A stretch of 64,000 nt of DNA, from contig SMSO01000035.1 in the NCBI GenBank assembly GCA_004764695.1, positions 2,602,001-2,666,000 of the forward strand, read 5' to 3'. A model generated the notes under the pieces. That model saw only the letters and a list, made by a program, of their open reading frames with translations, was not told the origin of the DNA and made no database searches. Origin of the DNA: Schizochytrium sp. TIO01. Taxonomy: Eukaryota > Sar > Bigyra > Thraustochytrida > Thraustochytriidae. Position numbers and translations under genes: made by a program. Shown one piece after another: positions 10,601-25,185 of this stretch; within the stretch, counting starts at the first letter, position 1; every line of letters starts with the position of its first letter.

Positions 10601-12916
10601 GTACTCGCCTGTATGAGCGCTTGCACGATCTAACTCAGCATGTAGTGATGAAGCCCTGCGTTCCTCCTGATCAAGCTGTCTTGTAAGGACTGACCTTCGG
10701 AGAATGAGCTCGCTGCGATTTTGTTCAAGTTGATTCAGCTCTTCCTGGTGCTTTTTAATCCTGTACTCAAAATGGCGGCGCCGACGCCAAGCTTCAGGGA
10801 GTCCAAGAACCTTTTTGGCCTCTAGAACACTAGCCCTTGCATGGTCCCGACGTAGCTTCCCCTTTCTTGTAGCAGTCCGCAAAGACTCCCGTCTCAAATT
10901 CATACCAAAGGCTTTATACAGAAGGTCAGGTGGAAATGCGTTCCAAACACGGTGTACAGGCTTCGCACGACGATTCTTTTGCGTTTCCATAGCTAAAAGA
11001 TCCTTGTTGAGTTTAGTAAGAAGATCATCTTTACGATATCTCTGGGCAAAACCATTGTAAGCTGCAGAGTCAACGAAATTGTTTGCAGCGCATGATATAC
11101 GCCTAATTTCTGACCGCAGTGCATCCTCCCTATCAGACTCTAGAGTAGTGACCTCTTTAATTAGATTGGATGGCTCGCTTCTCAGCTCAAAACGGTCTCC
11201 TTGGTTATTGAAGCCTTCAGTGACGGCCACAACTTTAATATTCCAAACTTTGCTATGCCCACTGAGACCATCAATCACAAAACAAAGACATGGGGCTTCA
11301 ACAAAGCTTTTCATATGACGTAGCTCGCGTTCATCTTTGACGCTTTGTTGATCAATCATTTCATAGGTTATTTCATATCTTTTGATGCCACCCGGTGCCC
11401 CTCCAGTGTTAACTGGGTCACTCCACACAAATGTAAGAGACTCTTGAGATGCTGCAGCAAGCATTAGCATGAGTGGCGGCGATGGTTGAACTGGTGCATC
11501 TGTCGCAATAGGCCCTACCTCGTTTGAAGGCTCACTCAAACCAGCCTTGTTTTTAGCTCGCACACGAATGTGCGTATAGGACGTGCTGGCATTGAGGTTA
11601 TCAAGTATAAAATGTCCCGGATTCACAGGAATTAAGGCGCAGAACCTCGAAGTAGAAACCGCGGGCTGTTCAGTTACTTCAATTATAGGTTTCTTTCGAT
11701 GATAGCGTGTAGTTTGCACAGCATACTCAATGATGTAGTCGTGTATATCAAGGTTGTAGCCTCCGGTGAAAATCGGTGGCTCCCAAGCGAGCTCGATAGA
11801 GTCAGACGTCACTGATACAAGTCTTAAATCCTGTGGAGGTAAAGGCTTCATGACACCAAGCTGTTCTGCTTGCTCTGCAAGTGTTCTTCGTGCTGGATCC
11901 TTAAGTTTACCTGAACGCGATTGTTCCTCCCAAAAGACTCGAATGCGTTGTTGCTCACGGCATTTTCTTAGATGAGTTTGCAAATGAGATGCCAGAATAC
12001 CTTTACCACATTCAGGGCAAGTAAGTACAGTTGCAAGAAACGAAGCCCGCTTGACTTGATCAAAGGACTCAAGACGTTCACGTGCTTTCATTTGCATTTT
12101 CAACTCAAGTTCGCGATATTTTGAGGCCGCTACCGGTATTGCATTTTTGCCTCCTTGCCCGCGAGGATACTTGGGCCGTGATTGCATCTCTTTGCACTCC
12201 AAAACGTGGTTTTCTATGTACTCCTTAAGCATAACCCGCCCACAATGGGGGCATCCAGTAGTGCTTGCATCTGCACCATCTATCATTGCTACTTCTGCGT
12301 CTACTTCTGCGTCAGCCATGATACGTTTTCTTTCTTGACCACGTCGAATATGAGCCATTGCCATTTCTTGAAGTTCTTCTGTAGCATTCACTTCATTGTT
12401 ATCTTCGTTATTCCCAGGGGTTTCTTCAGTACCATTTGTAAGCTGTCGCAAGTCAAGAACTCGCTGCTCGAGATTTTGTAAAGTTCCAAGAGACTCTTTG
12501 CGACCTTCTGCGGCTCGACGCACAGTAGTCCCCATCGTGCGGAGCTGCTTGGCAATGTCCCATGATTGCTCACTTCGTCGGATAAAGACACTCTGGAATT
12601 GGTTTTGTTCTGATATACAAAGCTGTGTTACGCCATCAAACTTCTGCACAGCACCATTTATGCGGTCTTGTAAGATCTTTTGTTTTTGCCTCTGTCGAAG
12701 TTGGCGTTTACCTGCTTCCAGCAATATCTTGTGTGGTTCATTTCGCTCCCGGCGTCGCGCTCGTACACGCTCTTGAAGGTCATGCAATCGTATCGCGCGA
12801 ACTGTGCGCGGCTCTCCATGATCTTCGCCACCGAGATCGCTGTTCTCGGGATCCGATGCGCTCCCTTCGTCCAGAGGCAAGAACTCATCCTCAATCAGGT
12901 TTTCTTGCAGAGACAT
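7688..12916 (-). CDS. Large protein with C2HC fingers, FN3, coiled coil, TPR-like repeats, WD40 propeller and C-terminal LysM
   Basis: Intronless, 1742 residues. I start it at the ATG at 12916: the frame upstream opens only with TTG, after two in-frame TGA stops. Domains in order: charged N-terminus; two identical-spacing C2HC fingers (CxxC-x11-H-x3-C) at about 222-241 and 300-319; two fibronectin type III-like domains at about 360-595; long Arg/Glu-rich coiled coils at about 690-930; TPR-like helices at about 990-1140; another coiled coil at about 1210-1340; WD40 repeats at about 1375-1670 with IRVWEDR, VRVWSL and VFIWDV strand ends; and a LysM-like module at about 1681-1726 (DGETLATLEKIYG, then an N-x-L segment and GMRLIV). 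No signal peptide or membrane segment is visible, so it is probably a cytoplasmic or axonemal scaffold. Function unknown. The domain calls are firm for WD40 and the fingers, good for FN3 and LysM, and weaker for TPR. Confidence 0.88.
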   Translation of the reverse strand: MSLQENLIEDEFLPLDEGSASDPENSDLGGEDHGEPRTVRAIRLHDLQERVRARRRERNEPHKILLEAGKRQLRQRQKQKILQDRINGAVQKFDGVTQLCISEQNQFQSVFIRRSEQSWDIAKQLRTMGTTVRRAAEGRKESLGTLQNLEQRVLDLRQLTNGTEETPGNNEDNNEVNATEELQEMAMAHIRRGQERKRIMADAEVDAEVAMIDGADASTTGCPHCGRVMLKEYIENHVLECKEMQSRPKYPRGQGGKNAIPVAASKYRELELKMQMKARERLESFDQVKRASFLATVLTCPECGKGILASHLQTHLRKCREQQRIRVFWEEQSRSGKLKDPARRTLAEQAEQLGVMKPLPPQDLRLVSVTSDSIELAWEPPIFTGGYNLDIHDYIIEYAVQTTRYHRKKPIIEVTEQPAVSTSRFCALIPVNPGHFILDNLNASTSYTHIRVRAKNKAGLSEPSNEVGPIATDAPVQPSPPLMLMLAAASQESLTFVWSDPVNTGGAPGGIKRYEITYEMIDQQSVKDERELRHMKSFVEAPCLCFVIDGLSGHSKVWNIKVVAVTEGFNNQGDRFELRSEPSNLIKEVTTLESDREDALRSEIRRISCAANNFVDSAAYNGFAQRYRKDDLLTKLNKDLLAMETQKNRRAKPVHRVWNAFPPDLLYKAFGMNLRRESLRTATRKGKLRRDHARASVLEAKKVLGLPEAWRRRRHFEYRIKKHQEELNQLEQNRSELILRRSVLTRQLDQEERRASSLHAELDRASAHTGEYLDSQVMHGRMQRFRTWALRDALHVEIRAMNEKLAIGKREQIEIERKLQSLRERVEQVSEALKDRKARLVLFEKEVSQREKALDRVRGWRERIQYDLFHRWAEVTRLARLRKGRSSKIVFRMQNRELYRAWTTWRGFVQMEIARESRLKELSGTGSSLLEQARLDRINLEGTTAEVLFSLRTTAEHLDNVKHTEAQRKDIRKSAFFNIQEDTILTHVKETPEEFAQDLVKLKQGEAYLSMANYEKAHKCFEGYLKKQEDRDMKNQGEEAALRSGWADFKRSPEEEKERQEIQTRELLLKCECYFGMARCMQKLGRLDKSIVNFDRMRSLAVEAKSDRLKGLALLGVAQCNSANSFHKIAIEFADRALLVFEDLNDRPNQAKACRQLQTSYGNIYDEENSLAFEKRASTLELELESKVEDTFQKIKAAELKLVSVTADRSQVVNLELVSAFVPDLRLKIEERRSKVEEILAVAKAYMRLNASDSKRLEEIKEQLKITRECNEDELDSDLVHGILQRFKVKQLEDNLEHEAERLEKEIERRKVEVKNAEVRASNALDDMQGLEQDLRIELGDLMRRTMMSRQQFRYVALNPVNVRSRNVAGMATGGVERLAACIRDSIYIFDLRDGALLGILDGSKVPLPAKFAANRKKNPDLPIPGHHGSITALVYSERRIISGGVDRMIRVWEDRRPFRCELLLRGHESTIWSLWADHSKIVSGDAEHCVRVWSLKQRGSCVRVIRALHNRSITCLDIDHYAMATAGPDMEVRVWPYALDPTASADPKQYCKKFIGHGCPISCIKLTATELVSGGEDGRVFIWDVVSGTRLHICLGHTGPIRALQADATKLVSASLDKTIIVFDISSANPLLTLRGHDDKILGMQFDSYRVLSVSADGCLRYWFWSGNKDEILPTQDKLHVLQDGETLATLEKIYGVPSKKLMQWNNLKDVGRTLYVGMRLIVQKAHLTSTLQARPQHSIV

Positions 12917-17346
<4,430 letters not shown>

Positions 17347-17974
17347 ATTAATGCACGCCGCCTGTCGTAATGAATTGATGTTGTTTTCTTATAGCAAAAT
17401 ATATTTTTTTCTTTTGGTTTTGGATGGAACACTCCTTGAATATGCTTCTAACCATTCATGTTTCATTATCTTGCTCAATTCGAAATCAATATAGTGATTC
17501 TTCTTCAAAAAATGTGGTTTGGATGAGTGCTCAGAATATTTTTAATTACCATTTCGATACGACTTTATTCTGAATAGACGAAGCACTAAAAGCACTAATA
17601 TGATCTTAATGTATTCTATCTTGTTGTATCTTGAACGAAGTTTATCACAAGTACCAAGAGTGCGTGTGGAAGTCACGAATGCGCACGTATCAACATTTCC
17701 TGCCCAATTTTTCGAAAACATTTTCATTAGTTCATAATACTGTATTTCATTCTCTAGAGGTAGAGAAGGTAGTGCCTGTTATGTCTCAAGATTTTGAATG
17801 AGGTGTTATTCACTTCTGGTGTTCAGAAAAATAGAAAAAAGTGTTTTAGAAAATGTTCAATTGTTTTTTTTAACTTCTTCCAAAGCTTTGGCAAAAGGAA
17901 AGAAATAAAAGGAAGGGGGAAGTTCGCTCTAAATCCATAACGCATTTGAGACGGCGAGATTCTTGCTAGCAACC
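17347..17974. other. Short intergenic region after beta-tubulin
   Basis: AT-rich 3' flank of beta-tubulin followed by the presumed promoter of the Costars gene. No other feature was seen. Confidence 0.5.
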
Positions 17975-18503
17975 ATGGGCCACCAAGAGACAGTTGATAA
18001 AGTAAGTGCGCAGCGAAGTAGATAGGTTGCAGTGTGGACCCACCCATGCAACACTCAAGGTATCCGCGAATGGCCTTTCTTGAATATCTGACAGCCCTTC
18101 GTTGGTGCTCTGACGGATGCCGAGACTGGAGAATTTGACGTGGCTTGCGGCGGACCACCTTTGCCTATACAAGAGAAGAGAGGAGACCAGACCAACTAAC
18201 GTTGTAGCGGTATGCATTGTATTCGGGTACGGAATGCGAGTGATATCTGTGTAGGAGTGTGAGGAGATTAAGAAGGATATTAAGCGCCTTGGAGCGAAGA
18301 ATGAAGACGGCAAATATGTCGTCAAGTTTGGTGTACTTTTTGATGACGACAAAACCCAGCAATTTTATGAAGCTATTGTCGGTACGCTGAAGGCCGCTCG
18401 CACAAAGGGTTTCATTGATTGGAATGGTATGATTCTTCTCAAAGGAGCTCATGACAACGTCGACATTACCTTGCTTGTGGAGCCTGAGGACGACGCTGAA
18501 TGA
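17975..18503 (+). CDS. Costars family protein (ABRACL-like), two exons
   Basis: Exon 1 is 17975-18001 (MGHQETVDK). The intron 18002-18254 starts GTAAGT and ends TGTAG. Exon 2 is 18255-18503, in phase 0. The product has 91 residues, near the roughly 82 typical of the family. Diagnostic segments are EEIKKDIKRLGAKNEDGKY, KFGVLFDDD, FYEAIVGTLKAA and the final GAHDNVDITLL, all matching the Costars domain order seen in animal ABRACL and the plant and Dictyostelium homologues. Dictyostelium costars influences actin-dependent motility. The very short first exon hides it from simple ORF scans. The exon structure is inferred from splice consensus and reading phase only. Confidence 0.92.
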
Positions 18504-18971
18504 AAGAACGAGCAGATATCTGGGAGCGCGGGAAAGCTATAGTCTTGCATAAATGATTACTTGTATGCAGGGATATTACAATCTAGGAAGAATAAAGAAA
18601 TCAAATATAATCAGCTAAATTCTCATTAGTTCTTGACTTGTCTACACTTTACGAAGTATCTTATGGAGCAACTGGTCATCGAAAAAAGAAATCAGTTGTC
18701 AGATTTGGAAATGTATCCAAGTAGAGACAATGCGAATCAGAAACTCTACTATGGTGAAACACCCCGTGGACGAGGAAAGGAGAAAAAGAAGAAAGACAAA
18801 TTACTCCTGTGTGAATTACAACCATTGATTGTGGCTGTTTAAAAAATCGAGAAAAGCAAAATAAAGGACATCCACCAAACATGATCTCGCACATGCAAAT
18901 TGAATTCGCACTGTCATTTGAAAACAGAGCCACGTGCAGTCTTAATCGAGTGCATGAAACTCGGGTTGTGC
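18504..18971. other. Convergent intergenic region
   Basis: Lies between the 3' ends of the Costars gene (+) and the SPX transporter (-). I see nothing beyond 3'-flank AT-rich sequence. Confidence 0.5.
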
Positions 18972-21404
18972 TTATCGACTGAGGATTGCAAGCCAACAAG
19001 TCGCTAGAAACACAAAAACAGCGCCTAAGGTATAATTGATCATCGCCAATGGGTCGTAGACAGTCTCGCGCAGAGTGAGGCCCAGCAGAGTATAAGCAGC
19101 GGCCTCACCGCAGTACCTTGAGGTCTCTGAAGCTATGATTGGACCAAGAAGTCCATATTGAGACAAAGGCGCATCGTCGACTCCGCGCTCGAAAAGGTGG
19201 CACAGCCCAAAAGAGGACACAGAACGAAGCATGATAAGAGAGACGTGCAAAAAAGATGCGAGAATTAAAAAGTATGCGAGATCGTAACTTGTCTCAAGGC
19301 CGTTCATGGGTAACATCAGTCCAGTCAGAATTGCGGTTGCTAGAAGACTTGCTCTCAATACGAAACGAGCGCCAAGGCTGTTTACGAGTTGGAGTGTCAA
19401 GTACCACATCGGTAGCACTACCACGGACGAGGCTAACGCAATCACAGAAATGGCTGGCCAAGCAGCTGAAAAAACCATTTGAAGATTAACAATAGTCACG
19501 CAGACAACCATGGTCTGGGCGAAACCTGTGACACCCAAAAGAATTAAGCCAAAGGTCCAATCAGGAATAGGTGCTGATTCAGAGGCGCGGATACCAGCGT
19601 AAGTGGCAACGTTGAAGCGCTTGAGGTAGTCAGCAGAAAGAATGGACGAAATTCCAGCGTAAAGAGGATTTGAGTCATTGCTCGAAAGATCGATATCAGA
19701 GATGTTCGCAGGAACACAGCACGCGCGATACATTAGGTGAATGACCCATGGGAGCACCATGCATGCCACGATAACTAACCACAAAGCACTAATGCCCAGT
19801 GCTGGTAACGAAAGACCATTGATCAAGAACATCTTAAATTTGGCCTCTTCAGCGTAATCCCAGGATGTTGTACATGCCGAAATTGAGCGGCCAACTACAT
19901 CGCCCATTGCAGCGGTAGCAATTGCCATGCCGGCGACTTTCTCAACACGGTGAGCAAGCACAATTGAGGGACTTCCACATGCAAGTGCAGGGAGCACATT
20001 AAGAAGAAAACCACCCACGCCCATCAGTGTAAACCCCGCCAAAAGCATGACATCCGTGTGCGCAGCCCGGTCTTCAACAATCTTAGGGTCACCTGGGTCG
20101 CCCGCCGCATCACGGGGTCCGTGTTCGAAGAAAGTAGAAAAGACGCTAGCATAGAGTAAATTGCCCACGATGAGCGCTATAGCGGTGACCACAATAACAG
20201 CAGGGAAGGCACGGCGAGATGAGCTTGCTGTTGCCATGACGCATACTAGAGAACACAGGCGAATGGCGGCAAAACTGAAAGCACTTGAGCCTATCGGAGT
20301 TGTGGTGACCTCGGCGTAAAACAAGTTATAAGGGGCTATCGAGCCCAAATTAATGCTGTATAAAAGCACAAGCAGAAGCAAACCTACGACGAGTGCTATG
20401 AGAGATTTGCTTTCATCTTCTTCTTCTTCATTACTCTCTTCCCCGTTTAATCCGCGTCGAATGCGGCCTGCGCTGTTCGCGTACTGCTGAACAATGTTGT
20501 GAAGGTACTCCAGACGCGGTTTTCTATTAACACGGGCCTGGGAGAGCTCAAGTTCGGCTGCAAGGTGTTTGTGCGTGCGGTCGCTCACGAGAAGCTGTGA
20601 AGCGAGAAACTGCTCAAAGGTCACGGGTGCCACATTCTGAGAGTTCGTACTTACTCCTCGACGGAGCACTGGTCGCGCCTCTGATCTTCGAGGCATAAGA
20701 TTAGCATCTTCAGGTGCAGAGTCATCATCATCAGTGTCTCCGATTGGCGAAAGCGACACCCTTGGAAGCGAACCATATCCACCCCCAGACACCCTCGCGG
20801 TTTCACTAGCACTCGTATAAAGCGGGGATACAAGTTTACGAGAGGCCTGGCGATTGCGTAATACAGCACTGAGCATTCTGGAACGCTCAAGACCAGCTTG
20901 AACAGCAATCACAATTTCGGAGAGCTCGAAAGGGTCCGAGAGGCGTTCGAGGTCAAACATGTCGGGCCCACTGAGCAACGAGGGCCCAGCGTGGTGTCCT
21001 GTAACGTGGGAATACTTTTTAATGATCTTCCGGGTAGCGGTGACATTGAGTTCAAGATAGTGCAGTAATTTGGCTACGAGTAAACCCAGATTTGTAAATC
21101 CTTGAGAAACTTTCTCAAGGTGTTCCTCGGTATCAGGGTAATTGCTCTCGACCCATCCCTCGCACACGTAAAGATCATTTTGCAACCTGTGTAGCTCCTC
21201 GCGAGCTTGTGCTTGCTTGTCGTGGAAAAATGCCTCAACAGCCTGGAGCTCCTCAACAAGTTGCTGAGAAAATGTGTTTGCATGTTTTGATCGCCGCGTG
21301 GAGTTCTTCTCCACGAGATCTTTCAAACGCGTCTTTAACTGCGCATAATCCACATAGCGCCAGCCCGGCTCGGCCTCCTGCAACAGGACCTTACCAAACT
21401 TCAT
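18972..21404 (-). CDS. SPX-domain membrane transporter (SPX-MFS-like)
   Basis: 810 residues from the ATG at 21404, chosen because SPX domains start with exactly this MKFGK-type N-terminus; the frame stays open 55 codons further upstream (to 21569), but that stretch looks untranslated. The SPX domain spans about 1-165, with the basic helix KIIKKYSHVTG that in this family binds inositol pyrophosphates. A Ser/Asp-rich linker covers about 190-340. Roughly ten or more hydrophobic segments follow, from about 340 to the C-terminus. SPX-MFS proteins such as plant PHT5/VPT move phosphate across the vacuolar membrane, which is the likely role here. The membrane half does not show an MFS motif that I can be sure of, so another SPX-coupled carrier is possible. 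Confidence 0.85.
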   Translation of the reverse strand: MKFGKVLLQEAEPGWRYVDYAQLKTRLKDLVEKNSTRRSKHANTFSQQLVEELQAVEAFFHDKQAQAREELHRLQNDLYVCEGWVESNYPDTEEHLEKVSQGFTNLGLLVAKLLHYLELNVTATRKIIKKYSHVTGHHAGPSLLSGPDMFDLERLSDPFELSEIVIAVQAGLERSRMLSAVLRNRQASRKLVSPLYTSASETARVSGGGYGSLPRVSLSPIGDTDDDDSAPEDANLMPRRSEARPVLRRGVSTNSQNVAPVTFEQFLASQLLVSDRTHKHLAAELELSQARVNRKPRLEYLHNIVQQYANSAGRIRRGLNGEESNEEEEDESKSLIALVVGLLLLVLLYSINLGSIAPYNLFYAEVTTTPIGSSAFSFAAIRLCSLVCVMATASSSRRAFPAVIVVTAIALIVGNLLYASVFSTFFEHGPRDAAGDPGDPKIVEDRAAHTDVMLLAGFTLMGVGGFLLNVLPALACGSPSIVLAHRVEKVAGMAIATAAMGDVVGRSISACTTSWDYAEEAKFKMFLINGLSLPALGISALWLVIVACMVLPWVIHLMYRACCVPANISDIDLSSNDSNPLYAGISSILSADYLKRFNVATYAGIRASESAPIPDWTFGLILLGVTGFAQTMVVCVTIVNLQMVFSAAWPAISVIALASSVVVLPMWYLTLQLVNSLGARFVLRASLLATAILTGLMLPMNGLETSYDLAYFLILASFLHVSLIMLRSVSSFGLCHLFERGVDDAPLSQYGLLGPIIASETSRYCGEAAAYTLLGLTLRETVYDPLAMINYTLGAVFVFLATCWLAILSR

Positions 21405-21822
21405 GGCGCCACCACCGAACTCCGCACCACCACGTAGGCAGAAGTAAGGCCACGGGAGTACCCCTAGGTTCCTCGCGATCCCGCGAAGCGAGTCTGCGCC
21501 GAGCGAGGATTCCTGAAAAGGGTTTGGCAACCTTGGCGATTGATAATTGATCATCACACAATCAGCCACCTAATCCGTACTAGACCAAAAGAGTACTAAG
21601 ACTCTAATAAGAGTAATTCTTATGTTTGGGCTTCTTCAACTCGAAAGTTTTATTTTAGATTCAAGGGTGCAAATCTATGCTTGACTTCAATGCTCAAAGC
21701 TCTGTGAACAAATGTGAAGGATTGTGAGGGACTTCTTGAGCTTGGGGTCGAGAGCTACGTGCCCGAGGTCTTGAGAGGGCTTTCGCTGGTACGCATTGGA
21801 GCGGGGAAGGACACTATTTCTG

Positions 21823-21849
<27 letters not shown>
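21823..21849. repeat. Poly-T run
   Basis: 27 consecutive T residues on the + strand. It could be the poly-A end of a processed insertion on the - strand, but no coding body is visible next to it. Confidence 0.85.
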
Positions 21850-21853
<4 letters not shown>

Positions 21854-22983
21854 GATGTGTTTCCTTTTTAATTGCCAAGACTGCCATTGATTATATGAAA
21901 CGTGGAGGATACAATGGATGGCTCGACCAATATGAAGATTATGAAGATGCCCACGTGTTATCTTACTGCGGCGACAATTTATTTTGTGGGACGATGAAGT
22001 GTTTTTGAGCAGGGGGTTGACCCATCGAATCAAAGATTTAGTCAACATGGTAGATTCTTCTTTATTCTTTTTATTATAATGTGGGGATGTGAATCAAAAT
22101 CTGTATCAAAATAATAGGTGCCCCAAAGCGATACACAATCACGAAAAGAAACTGTGACCGCTTAGCTGACAGTGGGCAGAAAGTATGATTCAAACGGTAT
22201 CGTTCGTCTATCTTCAATCTTGATTTTAGTCCCCATTGGTTCATTGAAATGCAAAGGCAAAATAAGTTGCAGGGCCATTCCAAAATTTCGTATGTGGCTT
22301 CATTAGCAATCGGGTCCCATTCAGACTTTGAAGAACGTAATAAAGTTGTGTATCTGTAACACAATGTGCAGAGATTCGTCCTCGAAATGAATATCTTACG
22401 CTCCGCACACGATTACGTCTTATTAGGGAAGGAATCAAGCATATGCCTTTCCTTATTTGGATATGGAGGAAAGGGACAGGAGAAGAAGCAAACTCGTTTC
22501 GAAAGCAAAGTGCCCTTGAAACTACCGGCTGTAGAGGAAATACACTTTTGATGAGGCATGCTCGATGCTATGTCTTGGAACCTTCTATCTTTGGGTCACT
22601 TACTGGTTCGAAAAGTTAAAGGGGCTTACTATTTGGGGTTCTGTTTAGTGCAAACTTTTTCTTTTTTTTTGCTAGGTACAGAATCAAACCTCTCTAGCGC
22701 AGCCAATTCGTATAGGTGTTCCACATTAGATTAATGCTTTTGCTACCAAGAATCTTGATTTCATTGAGAAAGTCATTAAAGCAGAGAAATAAAAGACGAT
22801 CTGATGTTTTATCGCTTTAATGGAATGAAAAACTGTAGCACCTGTACATCTTCGTAGTACACACCCCGAAAAACACTCTCAAAAGTGAGAGAGTGAAGGC
22901 AACAAAAGAAGGAAAGCAGTAAAAAGTCAACAGCAGTGCGGCTGCAGAGACGAACTGGCAATTGTAGCCACGGCGTCGGGTAG

Positions 22984-23629
22984 CCAGAGAATGCGAGGAT
23001 CCAAGACATCAGTCCTGGGTATTCAGAATCTGTTACCGAGGACGAATTGATGGCGAATCAAATGCATTTGGACGAGACCGAGAGCATGCGCCTGGCCGCC
23101 CGGCAAAAATACGATGATACGGGCAAGAACTCACGATAGAAATGGACGATACTGTGCAACTTGAGGAGGCTGGTGATCATGGCATGAAACAGGATATTAA
23201 AACCAACTATTTGGGTTGAAGAGAAGACGTTATAGAAATACTGACGCTCACTATAAGTTCTTACACGATAGAGAGAAGATTCACACGAGTCCATTATAAG
23301 TAAGCACCGAAGCACTGGAGAGGGCCATTCAGGAGGCAAAGGGCGCTAAGGCGGCACTTTGAGTGGTCGTACACGACGATAGGGAAATATTTTGTGGCCA
23401 GTAGTCGGATTAAGGATCGAAGATTTCTAGTAACGTTCGCCAAAACGTCTACTACGCAGGAGCCGGCACGGTGGAATATACCTCACAGCAGTTGATGAAA
23501 AGACCCGTAATGCTAATCGAAATAGCAAGAAAAAGTGGAGTACATCAACGTTTGATTGATTATATTAACGCATGGAGAAGACTGACAACAAAGCATACAG
23601 AAGAAGTGAAGGTGGTTGGGTACTGGTGA
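22984..23629 (+). pseudogene. Decayed coding region, family not identified
   Basis: Protein-like peptides follow one another with stops and frame changes between them: a 51-codon stretch (22984-23139, with DELMANQMHLDETESMRLAA); then in another frame EMDDTVQLEEAGDHGMKQD and, past one stop, DVIEILTLTISSYTIERR; then in the third frame STEALERAIQEAKGAKAAL, a stop, VVVHDDREIFCG, more stops, and a 71-codon stretch with NVYYAGAGTVEY and MLIEIARKSGVHQRLIDYI. The order and composition suggest one ancestral gene broken by mutation. The AGAGTVEY piece recalls biotin carboxylases, but the flanking residues do not fit. A multi-exon gene with very short introns is a weaker alternative. Confidence 0.4.
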
Positions 23630-25185
23630 ATCAACACAAAAGCAAGGGTTTGTCGCGGTCTTTTACAACGCGTGGGAGGCGTGATTTTACTCAAGTACGA
23701 GCCACCTGGCTTGGAGCTTCTGTCATCCAGTTGAAGAAGAGGAGGAGAGAAATGAAAAAGAAAGGTGTAGTCCAAATAAACTAGTGTTTAGAAGTATGTT
23801 TGCACCGGCTTGATATTTTTTTGGTTGTACTTGAATACAAACATCCCACTTGCTTGAAAGAAATGTGGCTTGAACTTGCGCTACCCAATTCAGATGACCC
23901 AGCTTATCAGTAGATACGTAGTCGAGGAGCGCGCACAGAGACATTGCATGCAAGAGAAAATGATCACAGGGCTACGTGCAATTGCTGCATATTTTAAGAG
24001 GGTCGCCAGAGAGATGTCTGCACAAAATGAACAGATTCACTTCATCGCATAATTACTCTTGCACTTTACGAATACATACCCTTGCATTTTGCCGAGAGCC
24101 TAAGGCGTTTTTGAAGTACTCCTCAACACATAGAAGTCGCATATACTTATTTCGCATTCAATGATTATGATATAAAAGTGAGACTAGATACCTCCTTGAG
24201 CCCCTTTAAAAGTTTTCTGCTATCACCAATGTTTGGAAACTTCCTTCATTAACCTCAGAATAGTGCGAGCAACCCCGTGCTGTGCTCTCTTTAAAAGGTA
24301 ACACCTTGACTAGCTATTGAACAAAAACAAATGTCATGCAAGCGACAGAAGATAAGTACGTACCTACCTACCCACACTCACCAAATACAATGAAGTACTA
24401 GATGCCCGTCTCCACGCCTCGATCAACAGGTCGTTCACACTTGAAGATATGGCCAGACAGCAGAGTTCTCCACAATCGAAAGATTTTTTTTTGGTATAGT
24501 TTAGATTCTGCGGAATGTTGGTAGTCCTACTAGAAATACATTTTCTTTTAAAATCAAATTCCTGGCGCGAGAGTTGTCCATTATGTGTTGCTCAGGTCGG
24601 GCTAATGTCTATCACTCCCAAACTGCAAAAAAACATGAGCCATTACCCACTAAATTAGTGCTACATGTCACGATAAGCGTTAATCTATTACATTCCAACG
24701 CCGGAAGAGCTGAAGAACGTAGATAATCCGCGCAAGAACCCTCCAGATCATCACAGCGCAGCGAGAGTTGCATTTCGCTATCTCACTTTCCCTGCCGCAC
24801 ACCAAGAGGTGGCAACGTTGATAATTACTGACAAGCCTCATTTCCCATGACACTTGAACAGCCGCTATTTCATCGCAGTTGTCTCATTGCTTTGATGCAA
24901 CATTATCGACTACGAACACTTAGTCCCCTAGTGATTATTAAGAAGAGCTAGTGGGACTTAATACCTTCCTTCATTTGTATCATAGTAATAGCTAGCTTTA
25001 AAAAAAGATGGAGTGAAAGAAGCGAAGCTCAAATGACTCACCTCAGCTCCAAATACCAAACTTAAACCTTTTCCAAGTCCGACAGCTCGAACCGGTTGAG
25101 CTCCTTGGTTGCTGATTGCACCGTTCACTGGTGTCTGTGGAGATCTTAGACCTTGGTGTAGGTTTGAGGAATAATAGCTGTGGCG

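Larger units (their letters stand above)
21405..25185. other. Gene-poor region with decayed coding remnants
   Basis: 3.8 kb without an intact gene. It contains a 27-base poly-T run at 21823-21849, a decayed coding stretch at 22984-23629 (listed separately), and isolated open stretches of 50-70 codons at 23870-24052 and 24677-24850 that read somewhat like protein but lack starts, partners or recognisable motifs. Confidence 0.5.

Noticed and set aside
21405-21569. Upstream extension of the SPX transporter
   Set aside because: The frame is open 55 codons further, but the SPX domain must begin at its free N-terminal MKFGK helix, so the upstream part is taken as 5' UTR.
23414-23629. Biotin carboxylase remnant
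   Set aside because: AGAGTVEY resembles the AGTVEF motif of biotin carboxylases, but the expected EMNPRLQVEH segment does not follow convincingly; kept only as an unidentified decayed gene.
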